From NCBI GenBank assembly GCA_963920765.1, contig OY987245.1, positions 870,501 to 934,500 on the forward strand: DNA of 64,000 bases, in the 5' to 3' direction. Source of the DNA: Ulota crispa. Its lineage: Eukaryota > Streptophyta > Bryopsida > Orthotrichales > Orthotrichaceae. Below the pieces are notes generated by a model. It searched no databases, was not told the DNA's origin, and worked only from the letters and a program-made list of their open reading frames with translations. This document shows positions 22,416 through 36,184 of the stretch, one piece after another. Each line of letters starts with the position of its first letter. Position 1 is the stretch's first letter. Position numbers and translations under genes: made by a program.

Positions 22416-24149
22416 TAATTGACACAAGTATTTCAATCAATACAAGACTTTTAATAGTTCAAAGACCCCTTTACACTAATTTGGGTAAAAAAAAACTATT
22501 CAATATAAAAACACAACTTCCCTACTTCCAAATGCAATTTGGGCACAACCTTGTATTGCTCCTTAAATATAGACTTAATAACAACATCTTTTACACAATC
22601 TCTCATTGAAATATGTGCTTGCAAAATCTTCTTCAAATTTTGGTCACTTGAATCACACAATTTGAGATAATATTTAGATACAATAACATCTATATTCTAA
22701 ATTAACCTAAATTGTCATGAATTAATTTATTATTGTGCCTTGAGTTAATGCAAGTCAGCATTATTAGTTTGAAGCACAGTAACTGAAGTAACTTGTGTGC
22801 CAATCAGGAGAAATCCGTTCAAGAATCTAATAAAGAAATATTTAATGCATCAGGTGATTTGTTACAAAAGATCTAATATAGGAAATCTAAATCATAGGAC
22901 GTTAAGCAACCACATAAGAAGTAATGGGTGTTACCTTCATGATGAGGCTATTCCAATCAAGCTCAATCAAGGACTTGAGAAGGACCTCATAATGCAAAAG
23001 GACAAGACCATGGGATAAAAATCAAGAGCTCCATACCCAATGCTTGGTTGCCGTCCCCATAGAAAAGGGCCCCATCAAGGTTGTGTCTGTTCATTAGCAA
23101 AAATGTCCCCAGAAAACAGTGGCATAGCCTTCATATATAAATGTTACTTAGTAGAGCCTTTATGTATGATTGTTAGTTAGCAGAAAACTGTAACGATGAA
23201 GGGTCTGGACTTGCCTGGACCTGAAACATTTGTAACACCTGTGAGCATAAATCAATACACATTGTAGGGAATGTGCGAAGAAGATCAAATGATGCTCCTC
23301 GATCCTTAAGGAAGCCCTTCATCCTAAACCCTAATTACTGCATACTACAGAAGCATAAGAATATCAGTGAACATCAACAAAGAACAAAGAAGACAGAGAA
23401 TCGATGTTATCAATTTAATACTAGATTTCAAAAGCAGATTGTGCAAACCAATTAAGACACAAAACCAGGTACACAACGATATGAAAAAGCCGGCGACAGA
23501 TACTTGCGTGCATTGAAGGTACATTACAACCCACGAGATGGACTTGAGTGAAAGTCCTCACCTAAATTGAAGAAAAATAAATTGAAAACCGACTGTTAAG
23601 ATGAAGGATGACTACAAATGTTCAACAGTGTACCTCTGAAGCGCATTCACTGCTGCCGTTTCTACTACTCCACCCCCCACAGACTAGGCATATGTTAGCA
23701 CGTCATTACAAAATGCCAGAAACGCTGAGTTACTAGACGTGCCAATGGAGGAGCTGTGGACCAAGTCAAAGGGACTAAGATGGTTTTAAGAATAGATGAT
23801 GACTCTACTAAAATAATCTAACTCATCTACAATCTGTGCATGGACTTGCCTCTGGAGCAATAGGACGTCCCACCCTGTACTAATACAAAGGTCAACCCAC
23901 ATTCATCCACAGGTCTTTCAAAATCTTATGCCACTAGGAATGGAAACCTCACGACCTGAGACTTGATGAACCGCCTCCTTCGTCAACAAGCGAACTACCT
24001 CTTGTGGAAACGTGACAAACGAAGTTGCGAGATCGTACAAAAAAAAACCTTTGCCCAAGAGTACATGCAGAGGCTCCAGGTAGTAGTGGAGATCAATGGA
24101 GTGGCCACACTCCAATTTGCGTATCTGTAATTCTGTACAAGTTGGCGCC
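22416..24149. other. Intergenic stretch downstream of SERK, no gene seen
   Basis: AT-rich with only short frames (73 aa or less). The last few hundred bases (about 23.9-24.15 kb) probably hold the SERK 3' untranslated region, since that gene ends at 24150 on the minus strand. No TIR element was recognised. Confidence 0.5.
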
Positions 24150-27100
24150 TTATCTCGGACCAGAAAGCTCCACAGCGTGCAGGTTGTCCGTTGAATCCAC
24201 AATCCATTCGGATGTTCGGTGGGGTGGTAAGTCCATATCCATGTTTCGTACCACTTCCACTTTCTGCCACTCCTCCCAGCGCTCGGCTAGACCATCTCCC
24301 TCTAGCATCCGCACAACATCGCCCATCTTCGGTCGATCCAAAGGAGACCCTTGTGTGCACAGCAGTGCAACCTGCAAGTCCATGTCAATTAATTGCCACT
24401 CAATATTCAGGACAAGCCTGTCTCATGAGGTAGAGAATACTAAAACCGTAAGGAACCTGATTCCGTCTCCTTACTCACCCCCGTTACCACTACTAACTCG
24501 TATCTTCGAAAACTTAATTGCACTTGTAAGCAAGTGCATAAGCAGTATCTGACTAAAGGTTCATGGCCACTGATCTCTGAATGGAATTGAGTATCTAATA
24601 TCACAGTCATTTACAACCTCGAACTTCGAAATTGCATGAGAAATTTTACATAATGACAACTCAAAAGATTTGACTCTCGCGCCCAAAGATCTATCCATGA
24701 CTCTATAGATCTCCCAGAAATCACTCCTACATCCGAAAAATGCTAAACCTAAGGTAAACGGAATCCTCTGACTTAGTGGCGCATTTGATAATAAATTTCA
24801 GCCCTAGAATAGGGGTTTCCAACACTACAGAACTTACTAATTTGAGACGATGATGCTTTGGAACACCTCAACACAAACTCTATACACTGCCAGTTTTAGC
24901 ATAACAAACAATTTGGACTCTGTAATTCAGTCTAGGGTATGGTACCTGCTGAAAATACAAAAGGTCAAAAGTCACAAATTTACCTGAATAAGCTCTTCAA
25001 CTTCCTTCTGATCATAATTCTGCTTCAGATCGGGATCTACCAGAAGATCAACCTTGCGTTCACTCAACAATCCCTTCACCTGATCGCACGTCATTTAAGA
25101 AAAATACATCTACGTCAGACCGATGCTCATAACAGGTCTGCTGACAACTGGTATTCTTCATTTAGCTGAGTGGCCTGACATAGAAGCGGAGAATGACAGA
25201 AATATGCAAAACTCACCCAATCCAAGAGCATGACATCGTCGTCGTTGGCCAGACGAGCCAAGTCAAACGCACGCTGGCCAGTAATGAGTTCCAATAACAT
25301 GATCCCAAACCCAAACACATCTGTTTTCTCAGACGATTTTCCCGTGGAAAGATACTCTGGTGCGATATGGCCAATTGTCCCCCGCACAGCTGTCGTGACA
25401 TGGGTATCTTTGTAGTCCATAAGTTTTGCAAGACCAAAATCTCCCACAACAGCCTCAAATTCCTCATCCAAGAGAATGTTGGCAGCCTTTACATCACGAT
25501 GGATGATTTTTGGATCGCAGTGATCGTGCAAGTATGACAGCCCTCGGGCAGCTCCCAGCGCAATTTGCTTCCTCGTGCGCCAAGTTAGAGCAGGCTCCCC
25601 ATCTACACGTTCTGCACAGAACAGTATTAATTCAGAGAAGGTACACCACGTGCTTTGCTCACAAAAAGCATCATTGACAGGTTGAACCATCGTTTATAAA
25701 TATAGCATCTGTCAATGTTGTTGACCTATGACGATCCAGAATGATTGGGTTTTGTACGATTTGGATTATGTAAGAGCAAGGTAGCTTTTCAAAACCTCTC
25801 ACAAAAACTAAAGAAACAATGACAATTCAGTTACCAGGACGGATTACATTCAAGATGACAACAAGCTGAAATAAAGGACGATAGCCTGTTTACAGAGAAT
25901 ACTTGAAAGCACTGGAATCAGACCTCTCAGTCGAGAAGCAACGCTTCCATTAGGCATGTACGGATACACAAGCAACCGTTCCGTAGGGGTCATACAAAAG
26001 CCACGAAGTCGCAGCAAATTCCGGTGCACCGCCATACTAATCATCTCAACCTGATGCACAGCGCAACTTTGATGTTGGTACCAAGTCAAAAAGAAGAGTC
26101 TTGTAAGCACTACGACAACACTCTTCTGTCATGGGACTGGTGATAGAATTTCAAACAAATACAAAACTTGTAGTATACTCAGAAAATTCTAGGTAGCCAG
26201 AGATTTATATTGGAACTGGCTTATCAACAGTTCTTTTATAAATACCTCAGTTTGAAACTGCAGCTCTCCTCCAGGACTGCGCTCTTCTTTCAGGCGCTTG
26301 ATAGCTACAAGTGTTCCATCTGCAAGTCGCCCTTTGTAGACCTTTCCAAATCCACCTCGACCTAGGATATTCCTGTTGCTGAAATTGTCTGACGCTACCT
26401 GGAGCTCCCTCAAGTTAAAGCGCTTGAGCTGTCCTAAGTGCACCTCTGGATCCTCCTCCGCTGCAATAGAGGGAAAATTTCAAATTAGAATGATAAAGAT
26501 TAGTAAGAAAAAAAATAGCATCGTCAGCTAAATTCTATGGCATGCCTGATGTATCGGAGAAAGAACTATGGAACAGGCATCATCAATTGTAACTCCTCTA
26601 AAGCAAGACTCTGGCAGAAATCAAACCGAAAGCAAATAATCAGCATATAAGCAAGAAGTGTCCCCATGGTGTTCTAAAACCTTTTTTCCCAAATTTCCAA
26701 TGCTTACCAGGGACATCAAAGAAAGCTTCAATGGGCCTCCGACGACGCCACCAGGCGAAGCCAATGGCCGGAGCAGCAAATAGCAAAGCAGCACCTGCAG
26801 CAACTCCACCTGCAATAGCTCCTGTGCTCGTTGTTTGCTGGCTCTTTGCTGCAGATCACATATGTGTTGTAATTGCCAGTTATCTAGCAAAGGAGACTAG
26901 AGGTGTAATAAAAATTTAAGTCTCTGCAGGAATTGACATTATCGTTCATCCCTGCAGGAGCTGTGAAGTTCAGGACTCCATGATTAAAACTAAAGACAGA
27001 GAATGATTCCAATGCACGTCTAGACTGCTCAACAATAAAACAATTGGCACGCCTTGTTCATTTCCTAGAATAGCCCTCATACGACCTTATCTGATTATGA

Positions 27101-30100
27101 TCCACACATGAACTTCTTGCTAATTCACACCTTGCTGCCCATTCACATTTGCTGGAGGTGGTGGTGTAAATGGAGGAGGAGGTGGGAACGGGGGCTGTCC
27201 AGGACACTGTTTACTGACAACTGCCCCACACATGTCGTTGTTTCCCAAAAAACTGCACATGACAGTTAATCCTTTCCAATGAAATACAAACACAGTAATA
27301 AATAAGATATTTCATGGTTGTAAGAGAGACATGTGCACAACTCGCATTGACTTGAGTTAAACAATCTAAACTATACCGCAGTCACTTGGTTTCTATGTAT
27401 AAGAGTGATCTCAGTTGCTAAAGATTAATATCACTGAGGCACACGAACAGAAACTTAATTGAATATTCATATAGAAATTGATCACTAATATACCGGCGCA
27501 TCAGCACACATGAGCTTGATAATCAGTTCTCTCGACTCAAACTCAACAATCATCTTAAATATCAAACACATCGGAAGCAGCTAGTACAAAGCTAAGCAGA
27601 AAGTACTACAGAATATAACAGTACCTAATGGGCGTGAAGAGCGAAAAAGAACCATTCGTGGGAACGTCTCCAGATAACTTATTGTACGACAGATCCCTGC
27701 AAAAGGTTGTACCAAGTGCAATGGTTACGATCATAAAATGCACTCTCAATAATTCCATGGAATCTGTACATGGAGAAAATTAGCAAAACCAGAGAAGGAC
27801 TCTAAAAAGGAAGAAAAGGTAAGGTGATTTACGATCATGGAGAACTTACAGCACTTGCAGTCCTGAAATGGTGGTAAGAGAAACAGGAATGGAACCGGTC
27901 AAACTATTGTTGTTTAGTCGACTGTCCAGCATCCATAAGCAACACGTGTTAAAAGCCAGAAGTAGGAAGTTTATATTTTGAAATTTAAAAAAAAATACCC
28001 AAAGCAAAGGGTAGAATTACAAAGGATTGTACACGATTGGATGAAATACTGGATTAGGCGACTGTAACAATTCAGTTCTGACAAGGTGCATAAACTAGTA
28101 CTTGATCAAACAAGAAGAACAAAGACATCATCAATTTGGTGTATTCCATAAACAGAGGGTGCATGCAAGAATACTGTAAAACTCCACTACAGTGCCTCTC
28201 TTGAGGATATGAAGGAGAGGATATGAAGAGCATATGTGTCCATTTGACTAAACAAACAACGAGTAACCAAATTCTGGATAATAGGACATACAGAAATCGC
28301 AGCTCACGTAGCTGCCCAAGACTATCTGGAATGGTGCCAGTAAAACTATTTTGATAAAGATCCAGGCTGACAAGACTGGTGATATTTCCCAGCTCTTTAG
28401 GTATCGTCCCAGAAAGGTTGTTACTATACAACTCCCTGCAATGGTGACCAAAAAAAATTCATTATAAGCTAATTAGTCATCAGCTTCTAGTATGACAGCA
28501 AAGTAACAGCCTGAGTTAAGCAAACTGAACCTCATCCCTCTCAGTGACAGTAAGGACCTACTGAAAAGGCTACCTCTACATGAGACTAATTTTCTGACAC
28601 TCAGAGAACCTATGAAGTAATCATGTCCTGGAAAAGTTTCTGACAATATGATGAAAATCTGACAGCTGTTACTTACAAGTATTGCAGATTCGTAAGAACC
28701 CCAAGTTGAGGCACTAATTGTCCTGCCAGGCCAGCATTTCCCAAATCCCTGTAAAAAACGAAATGAATCGTTAATTTCAAAATATAGATTTGCGGCTCTC
28801 TCAATAGATAATTCCGGTACACAGAATAAGGTTAATCAGGTTACGAGACAAAAGCCAACAACTGCAGCAAAGAGATATAAAACGAAATGGACTTACACTC
28901 GAGTAACACTATATTCCTGATTGCAGGAAACATGGAACCAAGTGCAGGGATTCACAAGTGTAGGATCCCAACTCTGCAGCACGTTGCTAGAATCAATCAA
29001 ACTCTGCCGGAAAGCATTAAGAGCATCGCCTGCACAGATACAATCGCAGTTCACATCATAATCAAACTTCATACAAAAAAATGAGAATTTTTAACGTTTG
29101 AGCCGCAGGCAACCCAAGCCAATTCATTTAAACTAGCAAACCGTTTCAACCTAACCATATACCAAAAGGTCGCCAGTGCTTGACATAGAATATTAAAACA
29201 AGTTCAAAACACAAAGGGATCGTTTGGATCAAACAAGGTAGGGAATCTATCTATGTGAGTTAGAAGGTTATCCATTTATAATGCAAGTGCCATCCAGAAA
29301 CGTGACTTGTAAAAATGAGATTATTACTAGGTTCTCTTGCAGAAAGATTCTTCCATGAGACTCGTCGGAGATGCAATGTTCATGGTTCGAGGACATTCTA
29401 GGCTAGTGATTGGGGCCTACCAGTTCAAAGTTCAATAATTCAGAACTTATTCTCACAGCATCAAATGATAGCCAATTTAACGCATTAGATAAGGTCAAAA
29501 GAGTACAGTTTCCACTCTATCTCTTATGGTATCCGCAGAAGGCACAAAAAGTAAAGAGCAAATTTGAAGACACCTACCATGAGGACAACAGCTGAACTGC
29601 AAACTTTAGCTCAAATATGAAAAACAGATTATCCCTTTAAGGTCCAAGTGTGCAAATTTGAATAACAAATGAATGCAAATATGTCTCCAAGGGTTCGTTA
29701 TTTTTAATCCATCCAAATGTTCTTTATGTCATCTTTTAAACATTTGTACAATATACATTTGCAATCCCATTCTAGGTAAACGCTTTATAGTTCAAAGAGT
29801 AAAAAATCCTCCGCTTCAAGAAGTCACCTATCCAGTTCAAAATGGAGTTCAAAACTTAAAATCGATAAAACAAACACTATAAAAATTCTTCAAGATCACA
29901 TTAGAAATTTAAATTCAAAAGTTTAACAACAAGATATTTGCGAACGATACATAACCAACTATTCGAAGAAAATTTTGATCATTTTTTTTCAATTGGAGAA
30001 TGTACCGGTAGATCCAACTGTATATTTGCATGATCACATAGCTTGCAATTCTTTTGTTTCAAAATCACTAAACGCTTCTAAGTTGCACTTAATGATATAT

Positions 30101-31198
30101 CTCGATCTTCTAAAAACTTAGATCACCTCTTCTTCCTTAAGTTGTTAAACAATGACTTGCAAAATCATACGTCGAAACTATTACACTTGTAGAAAGATCA
30201 CATAGAGAGCGACCATGTAATTTCAAACGATGCACCCTCATGGTTCAACTATAAAGAAAGAAAGGAAAAAAGAATAGACATTATAGAGTGTAACGCTGTC
30301 TCGTTAAAAAAGCGCCTCAACCATATGGTACGACCTAATGCAAATGCTAGTAGACTACAATTTCTAACCTCCCCTGCGCGTTCAAGGTTCAAGGGCATGA
30401 TTTGAAGGAGAAACAATCTGCAATTCGAACTATTGTTGATGCCTTCACATGAGTAGTATAGTACCGCAAATTCATGCAGTAGCTCATACATAAACGTGGT
30501 GACTAGAGCAATCTCACTGCATCGCATAAACTTTTCTATACACAGAGAAAGCAATTCTACTTTTAATTTCAGCTCCGACGCGACATTTCTGACTGAGTTG
30601 GCCGTCCGTGTATCGCAAGCTACATGAGGCCAGCAGAACGGGCCGAATTTGAACTAAGTCGTTTTTCCTTCGACTGGTTTGTTGCACGCGTAAGTAGAGC
30701 GGAATATCTAAACCCTAGACAACGCGAGCAAGATACCACCGGGTTATTCAATCTCTCTTTCTCTCCCTCTCTCCATGCCTAACGAGTTAACTTACGGGTG
30801 ATGCCGGTCAGTCAGCAAGACACTAGTGTATTCAATCGGGATTCGTTCAAAATCTAGGAAGTGCTCTGCTCTGGTCCTCGAACGTTTACAAACACCATCA
30901 CATCAAGCACGTATTTCCAATCATTTGCCAGACAGTTTTTTTCTCATTACGGACCTAGCTAGCATCCATTCCGATCGCCATAACCTCCCAACCTTCCACG
31001 GTGCGTTTAATCCCTTTAAGAAATCGAGTCAGTCATCGACGTGACATGAAGGATGTGTGTGTTACCGCAGGAAGAACTGAGGTTGAGAGATAGATAGGGA
31101 GAGAGCCGGAACAGACCTTCAAGGTTGCCCAGTATGCCAATGGGCATGAGCGCAATCAGGAAAACCGGACGCCACCATGCCACTTCCCGAGGCGCCAT
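24150..31198 (-). CDS. SERK: SERK-type LRR receptor-like kinase, 13 exons, 630 aa
   Basis: Somatic embryogenesis receptor kinases are plasma-membrane co-receptors for LRR receptors in brassinosteroid, peptide and immune signalling. Exons (minus strand, high to low): 31198-31117, 29029-28897, 28748-28677, 28435-28292, 27921-27850, 27696-27625, 27252-27131, 26848-26708, 26460-26246, 26050-25924, 25611-25217, 25079-24984 and 24371-24150. All junctions are GT..AG and the sum is 1893 nt. Protein order: signal peptide (residues 1-26, [13 protein letters not shown] core); N-terminal [20 protein letters not shown]; five LRRs mostly on 72-nt phase-matched exons; Ser-Pro-Pro spacer ([16 protein letters not shown]); TM ([19 protein letters not shown]); kinase with [33 protein letters not shown] and activation loop [17 protein letters not shown]; and the typical C-terminal ELSGPR. 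It is an RD kinase with all catalytic residues. The ATG at 31198 gives a normal signal peptide; an in-frame ATG at 31228 would add ten residues. Intron 1 is 2.1 kb and holds a GA/CT-rich tract at about 30751-30776. No lesion was seen. Confidence 0.95.
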
Positions 31199-32399
31199 GG
31201 ATAGAGCCAAGGGTAACTCACGACGCACTCGACTCCCCCTGGATCCTCCTACAGCGGCAGCACCAGCCCCGGCGCATGTAGGACTACCTCACCATTCCCC
31301 GCAGCACCCGATTCCATCAAGTGCGACATAGCATGCCCCTGTTCACACACCTCGCCCTGTTCACACGTGCCAACCCTTATCTGCCATTCCATGGCTTCCC
31401 TCCCATGCTCCACCTTTATTTTCTCATGTGCAGCCTCGCCATGCCTAACTTACTCCCTGCCTTTCAAAATTGTACACTCCTTTCGCTCCTTTCTCTTTTC
31501 TAACCCTGACATGTGTGACACCCCGCTAGCCCGCGCTCTACCACTAGATTGCAACTCCTCTCACAATCGTCGTCGCTACCACGCCCTTAGAAACAAAGAA
31601 CGCACCGCCATGTCCTGCTTAACAAAGGATGCACCCTACGAGTACCCTAGCAATGCCGCTGCAGGATCAAAATAGCGCCCGCTTCACCAGCTACGAAGCA
31701 TCACGTGAGCTGAAGGGCGGCGTACCAGTACCGACATTGAGAGCCCTCCACCGACTGAACTAGCAAACAACGTGGGAGAAACAGGACGGCATGGCATCGT
31801 GAAGTGGAGAACGAGTGAAACGATTTCGGAAAAGGCTCCCGGGGCGATGAAAGCATCCCGTAAGCTGCAGCACGAGGAGTGAGAAAGCAAAAGGGCGAAG
31901 AAGGCGACGCGAAGGAAGGAAGGAAGGGGAGGAAGAACCAGGCTACAATGGAAGCAGGCCCGCTTGCTCGCCTGCCTGCCTGCCTGCCTGGGCCCTGTAG
32001 CAATGGTGGTGGAGTAGCTATGAGTATGAGAGATGACTGCTGCGGAGTGCGGACAGAACAAAAGCAGCTGCGGCAGAGCCTGCAGGAGCCTTGCCCCACT
32101 GGAGGGGAGGCCGGGACGAAGACATCCTCGACGACGACGGAAAATCGTTCGTCGGAGATGACGCTTCCTCCTTTCGTCCGTTTCCCTCCACGGGACGACG
32201 ACGTCGACGAAGCCTTCTGTCGCATTCGGTCAACGATGGGACGATGACCGGCCCTGGGCTCTCTGGCTCTCTGGCTCTCTGCGCACCAAAGGAACAGGGA
32301 GTTCAGTTCAAACCATGTGTTTCGCCCACCTGCCGGTAACTTGCACCCTGCCCTCTCTAATTGCACAATTTATAAGCTTAGCTACACTAATATTATGTT
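31199..32399 (-). promoter_or_regulatory. GC-rich upstream/5' leader region of SERK
   Basis: This region is markedly richer in G+C than the surrounding sequence. It has short microsatellites: (CCTG)n near 31972-31990, (GAAG)n near 31912-31925, and GGCTCTCT repeated near 32257-32281. Minus-strand frames of 125 and 221 aa (31684-32366) are low-complexity Arg/Ser/Pro sequence without a known domain. I read them as leader or promoter sequence. The transcription start is not identifiable by eye. Confidence 0.5.
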
Positions 32400-32781
32400 G
32401 GGAATATTTCATGGATATCCCTAAATTTTGCAATATTTACATGGATACCCCTAAAGTTTGCAATTTCTACATGGACACCCCTAAAGTTTTCAATATTTAC
32501 ATGGATACCCCTGCTTTTTCAAAAACTGCACAAATATCCTTGGATCAAAATTTTTGAGCAATTTGTTTTGTTGTGCATGCTACTTCTCTTCTTCCTTTGT
32601 GCACATGTTGCTCCATTTTTGTTTCATTACATTCCCTTCTTCAACATTGATCATGAAGGAAGTACAAGCACAACAAATAAATGCCTAAAATTATGGTCCA
32701 AGGATATTTGTATAATTTCTGGAAAAGCAAGGATATCTATGTGAATATTGCTAACTTCAGGGCTATCCATGAAATCTTCCT
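32400..32781 (+). mobile_element. Mutator-like MITE family C, copy 2, with perfect 9-bp duplication
   Basis: A 382-bp element, left end GGGAATATTTCATGGATATC, right end inverted (GGCTATCCATGAAATCTTCC). The 9-bp TATTATGTT occurs at 32391-32399 and 32782-32790. Nine-base duplications are typical of Mutator-like elements. The left end carries about three extra tandem copies of a 33-36-bp unit (CATGGATACCCCTAAAGTTT). It lies about 1.2 kb upstream of the SERK start codon. Confidence 0.85.
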
Positions 32782-32790
32782 TATTATGTT

Positions 32791-34590
32791 ATGCATTGTG
32801 TCATGTTGTGTCAATTGAATGGCCATTTTTCATCCAAAACATTAAATACACTCTTGCAACGCTAAAGGGAGTTGGATTCAAAATTCTCTTGGCTTGAGCT
32901 TCTCTATACAAAAGTTCACTAGTACAAGGTTTCAAAGTTAGAAAAATTTATCATTCAATACTTGCTTGATGGGGGTATAGGTTTTATCCCGATAGAAAAA
33001 ATATATATTGTGGAAGAGAGTTAATATTTGGAACCTTGGGTCAATAATGAATTATTGGGCATATTTAGGGTATTTCAATCTTTGTGTTGGTTGTAATATG
33101 CCTGGAAGTTTTGTACAGTGATCTCCCTTACCAAGGTAGTTGAGAAAAAGTAACCAATAAAAAAAAACTGTCAAGCTATTTTATCCCATGATAAGCAATT
33201 GGCTTTCATTGATAAAATTTACATGATACAAGGCTTTCCTTATCTTGATTTTGAAGCCTTCTATTGTTACAAATTCTCCACATGTTATATTAGTTTTCAA
33301 CATTTGAGATCATTTTGTGTTAAACATAAATGTGATTGGAAATTTTCCAAAAGTCTTGACCTCTTTTTACATACTTGTTTTGAACTTTTCAAGGCTTGTA
33401 AGAGGATAAATATTTACTAAAGCTATTTACTAAAGCTAGTCTAGTCATATTTCTCCATTTACAAAAGTGGACTAGATTTCTTTCAATATTCATTGGTTAT
33501 CTTTTTACCCAACAAAAAAATTGGATTATTTCCTACGACATCATTTTTGCACTAGCAAATTATTTTGTAATCTTTAAAAACTATAGATTTTAATCCTTTA
33601 ATGCTATTGAATTGTTACTTTGGAGCCAAAAATATTCATATATGTTGCATTTTTTGAACTAGCATAGCTTTTCATCATAAGAAGGTTAACTTAAAGATCC
33701 TTTCAATGTTCTTGAGATTGATAATGGAATTTTCCACAAAACTGTATCAAAGAAGTTTAGAGTTACGGTTCAACTATTTTGCCTTTTTGAAGTAGTTTCA
33801 AACAAAGCATTCGCAAATAAGTACCAATTATTTGTGAGATTCTTCCACAAACAACGACATTTGCTTGTATGAACTCAATGTTATTGGTTAATTCTTTGTA
33901 GCCACTTGCACTAAACTACTCAAATCTATTGTTGTCATGCAATTTTGATGTTTTTATTGAAACAATTCTACAACAAAAGAGAAAAAAACACACACACATA
34001 CTCAACTCTTTGGTATAGGACTAAAAGAGCGAAGCAGAAGGTGCAAGAACAATATTGACCATAAAAAAAAGGCAAATCACAATTGACAAGGAAAAATCAT
34101 ATTGAAGCACTGCTTGGCCTCCAATCACCTAAAATTCAAAACGTGAGGAAAGATGAGTAAATAAAATTCGCCGTATATGGATAAAGAGAGTTCGAAGATT
34201 CCTGAAGGTTTTTCCATCTCACCAATTAAAATTTGAAGTCCCACTTTCTTTAAAGCCAAAACTTCCAAAAAGTGATGCCATGTAAGCAAACAAAACTTGA
34301 GACTTGGGACATAGTGTGAAATGCCAGGTCCCAACATTTGACTTTATACCGATCATATTCTCGGATTTCAATGGGACTTAGGATGTGGAACGCAGTTTGA
34401 ACCACTCCTAAGTTCCACATCTTGGTTACTCACATATTAGCCCTTTTGGAAATTTTGGCACCAACAAAGGTGAGCTTTTACTCAAAATTTGATTTCATCA
34501 TTTTACTAAACCCAACTTTTAGCCCAAGTCCCACAATTTTTTTTGCATACAATACTCATGGCTTTTATTTGTACTTGTTTTTGCTCTTAT
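32791..34590. other. AT-rich intergenic stretch with a dispersed repeat
   Basis: No gene is seen and the frames are 73 aa or less. About 34090-34335 resembles 57650-57960; both contain 'cacaaagtgatgccatg-aa-caaa' and 'gagacttgg-a-atagtg'. This indicates another dispersed repeat of unknown type. Confidence 0.45.
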
Positions 34591-36180
34591 CCCCTAAAGG
34601 ACCACTATCCTCTTAGGGGATAATTGGGATTTTGGGCATATAGTTGTACTATTTTTTATGATTTTTTGAAATTTTTATTAATGGTGCATAATTCCAATAC
34701 CTACAAGGGCATCTTACATTTTCTTCATTGTGACATTTAACAAAGAAGCTATGTAAGAATTTATCAAAATTAGGGGAGGACAAGCAATTTGGGCATGGCC
34801 TCTTCTTTGTAAGTGGGAATTGACTCCAAAGAGGGTTAGCCCTTCCAGGCACAATGTGTGACCACTTGGGCAAAGGGTAGTGAAAGGGGCGTGTATTGGG
34901 GGATTCGCAACTCATTCCTTTTGCCCCTTGTAAAATTTGGTACTTCAATTTTTTGAGTTGTTTGTGTACTTTTTATTTTATTTTAATTTTCCAAGTTGTC
35001 ACAAGCTAAAATCCTTTAGTTTTCACTATTTGGATCACTAGAATTCACATACTTGAAATGCACATAATGCCTCCAATTTTGCCTAATGTATATGCAAATT
35101 TCATGAGCTTCTGGCATTGCAAGATTTTATATTATATGTAGTACAAATCCAATCCATTTGAAAATTCTCCTACACATACCTAACTTGGTTTTCTACATGG
35201 AAGACTTAACCCCTAAAGGCCCGAGCCCTTTTTTCCGTGAAAGTCACTGAAAACTGCCACTTTGGGGGGAATGAGTAGAAAAGTAGGAAATAAAGTTTGT
35301 TTTGCAAATCCAACCGCTAGATCTTGCCTTAGACTAGAAGAGGCACTTGTGGGAAAAATTTTAGCTCATCCTAGATGGAGAGGAGGGAGATATTTTCATC
35401 TGAAGTGAAAAATAGGTTTTTTCCATGTTGTTCAAAAAATTCAGAAGCCTTTGACCACTCTTACATGGAAAATATTGCTCTACACAAAGTTGAGGTTTAC
35501 TTTTTCCATGTAGAAGACAAAGTTAGGTATGTGTGGGAGAATTTTCAAATCAATTGGAACTATACAACACATGGGGGAAAATAGTAAGTAAAAAGAAGTA
35601 AAGAATGAGTCAAATCACAAAATTGTTAAGAATTTAATTATTGAAATGAAAAATGCAAATTCCAACAATTTAAATGTTGTAATAAACAATCTACTTCCTT
35701 AGGTGTAGTTTTTTTCCAAAATATCAAAAATTGTGAAAAATCAAGGACTTCAAAGTTTACTTTGTCAAATGTGAGAATGAAGAAAACATTAGATGCTGCT
35801 TAGGTCTTGGAATTCCCTACCTTCAACAAAAGTTTCAAAAAATCACAAAAACAAGATTAACTATAGGTACATGCCCAAAATCCATTTGTCCCCCTAGGGG
35901 ACAATTGGGCCTTTAGGGGTTAAACCTCAACTTTGTGTAGAGCAATTTTATTATTGTAAGAGTGATCAAAGGCTTGTGAAAATTTTAGGTACAAAGGAAA
36001 AAAAAAATTCTTTAGTTTGGATGTCAATATCTCACTCATCATCATCTAAAATGAGTTGATCTTTGCCAACAACTACCTTCCATAATCTAGGGCAAGATCC
36101 TATGGTTGGGTTTTTAAAAATATATAATTCATACCTTTCTACTCATTTCTTAGAAAATGATAAATTATAGTGATTTTTAC
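34591..36180 (+). mobile_element. TTAA-family element d, interrupted by element e and truncated
   Basis: Begins CCCCTAAAGGACCACTATCC after TTAT (a decayed TTAA). The interior parallels element a through 'taacttggttttctacatgga'. It is broken at 35206-35209 by element e and continues at 35924 with CCTCAACTTTGTGTAGAGCA as in a. It lacks its own right end: after 'gtgatttttac' element f begins immediately. Confidence 0.75.
35210..35919 (+). mobile_element. TTAA-flanked (piggyBac-like) element e, nested in d
   Basis: A 710-bp element from CCCCTAAAGGCCCGAGCCC to GGGCCTTTAGGGG, with TTAA at 35206-35209 and 35920-35923. Removing it and one TTAA joins 'ggaagac' to 'TTAAacctcaactttg'. That matches the uninterrupted sequence in element a at about 4826-4850 ('ggaaaaaataaacctcaacttt'). 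Confidence 0.85.
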
Positions 36181-36184
36181 ATAA

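Noticed and set aside
24025-24552. 175-aa plus-strand frame
   Set aside because: Antisense shadow of the last SERK exon.
31684-32366. Minus-strand open frames of 125 and 221 aa upstream of SERK
   Set aside because: Low-complexity Ser/Pro/Arg sequence with no domain, lying in a GC-rich leader or promoter region. Two overlapping frames of similar quality suggest composition rather than coding.
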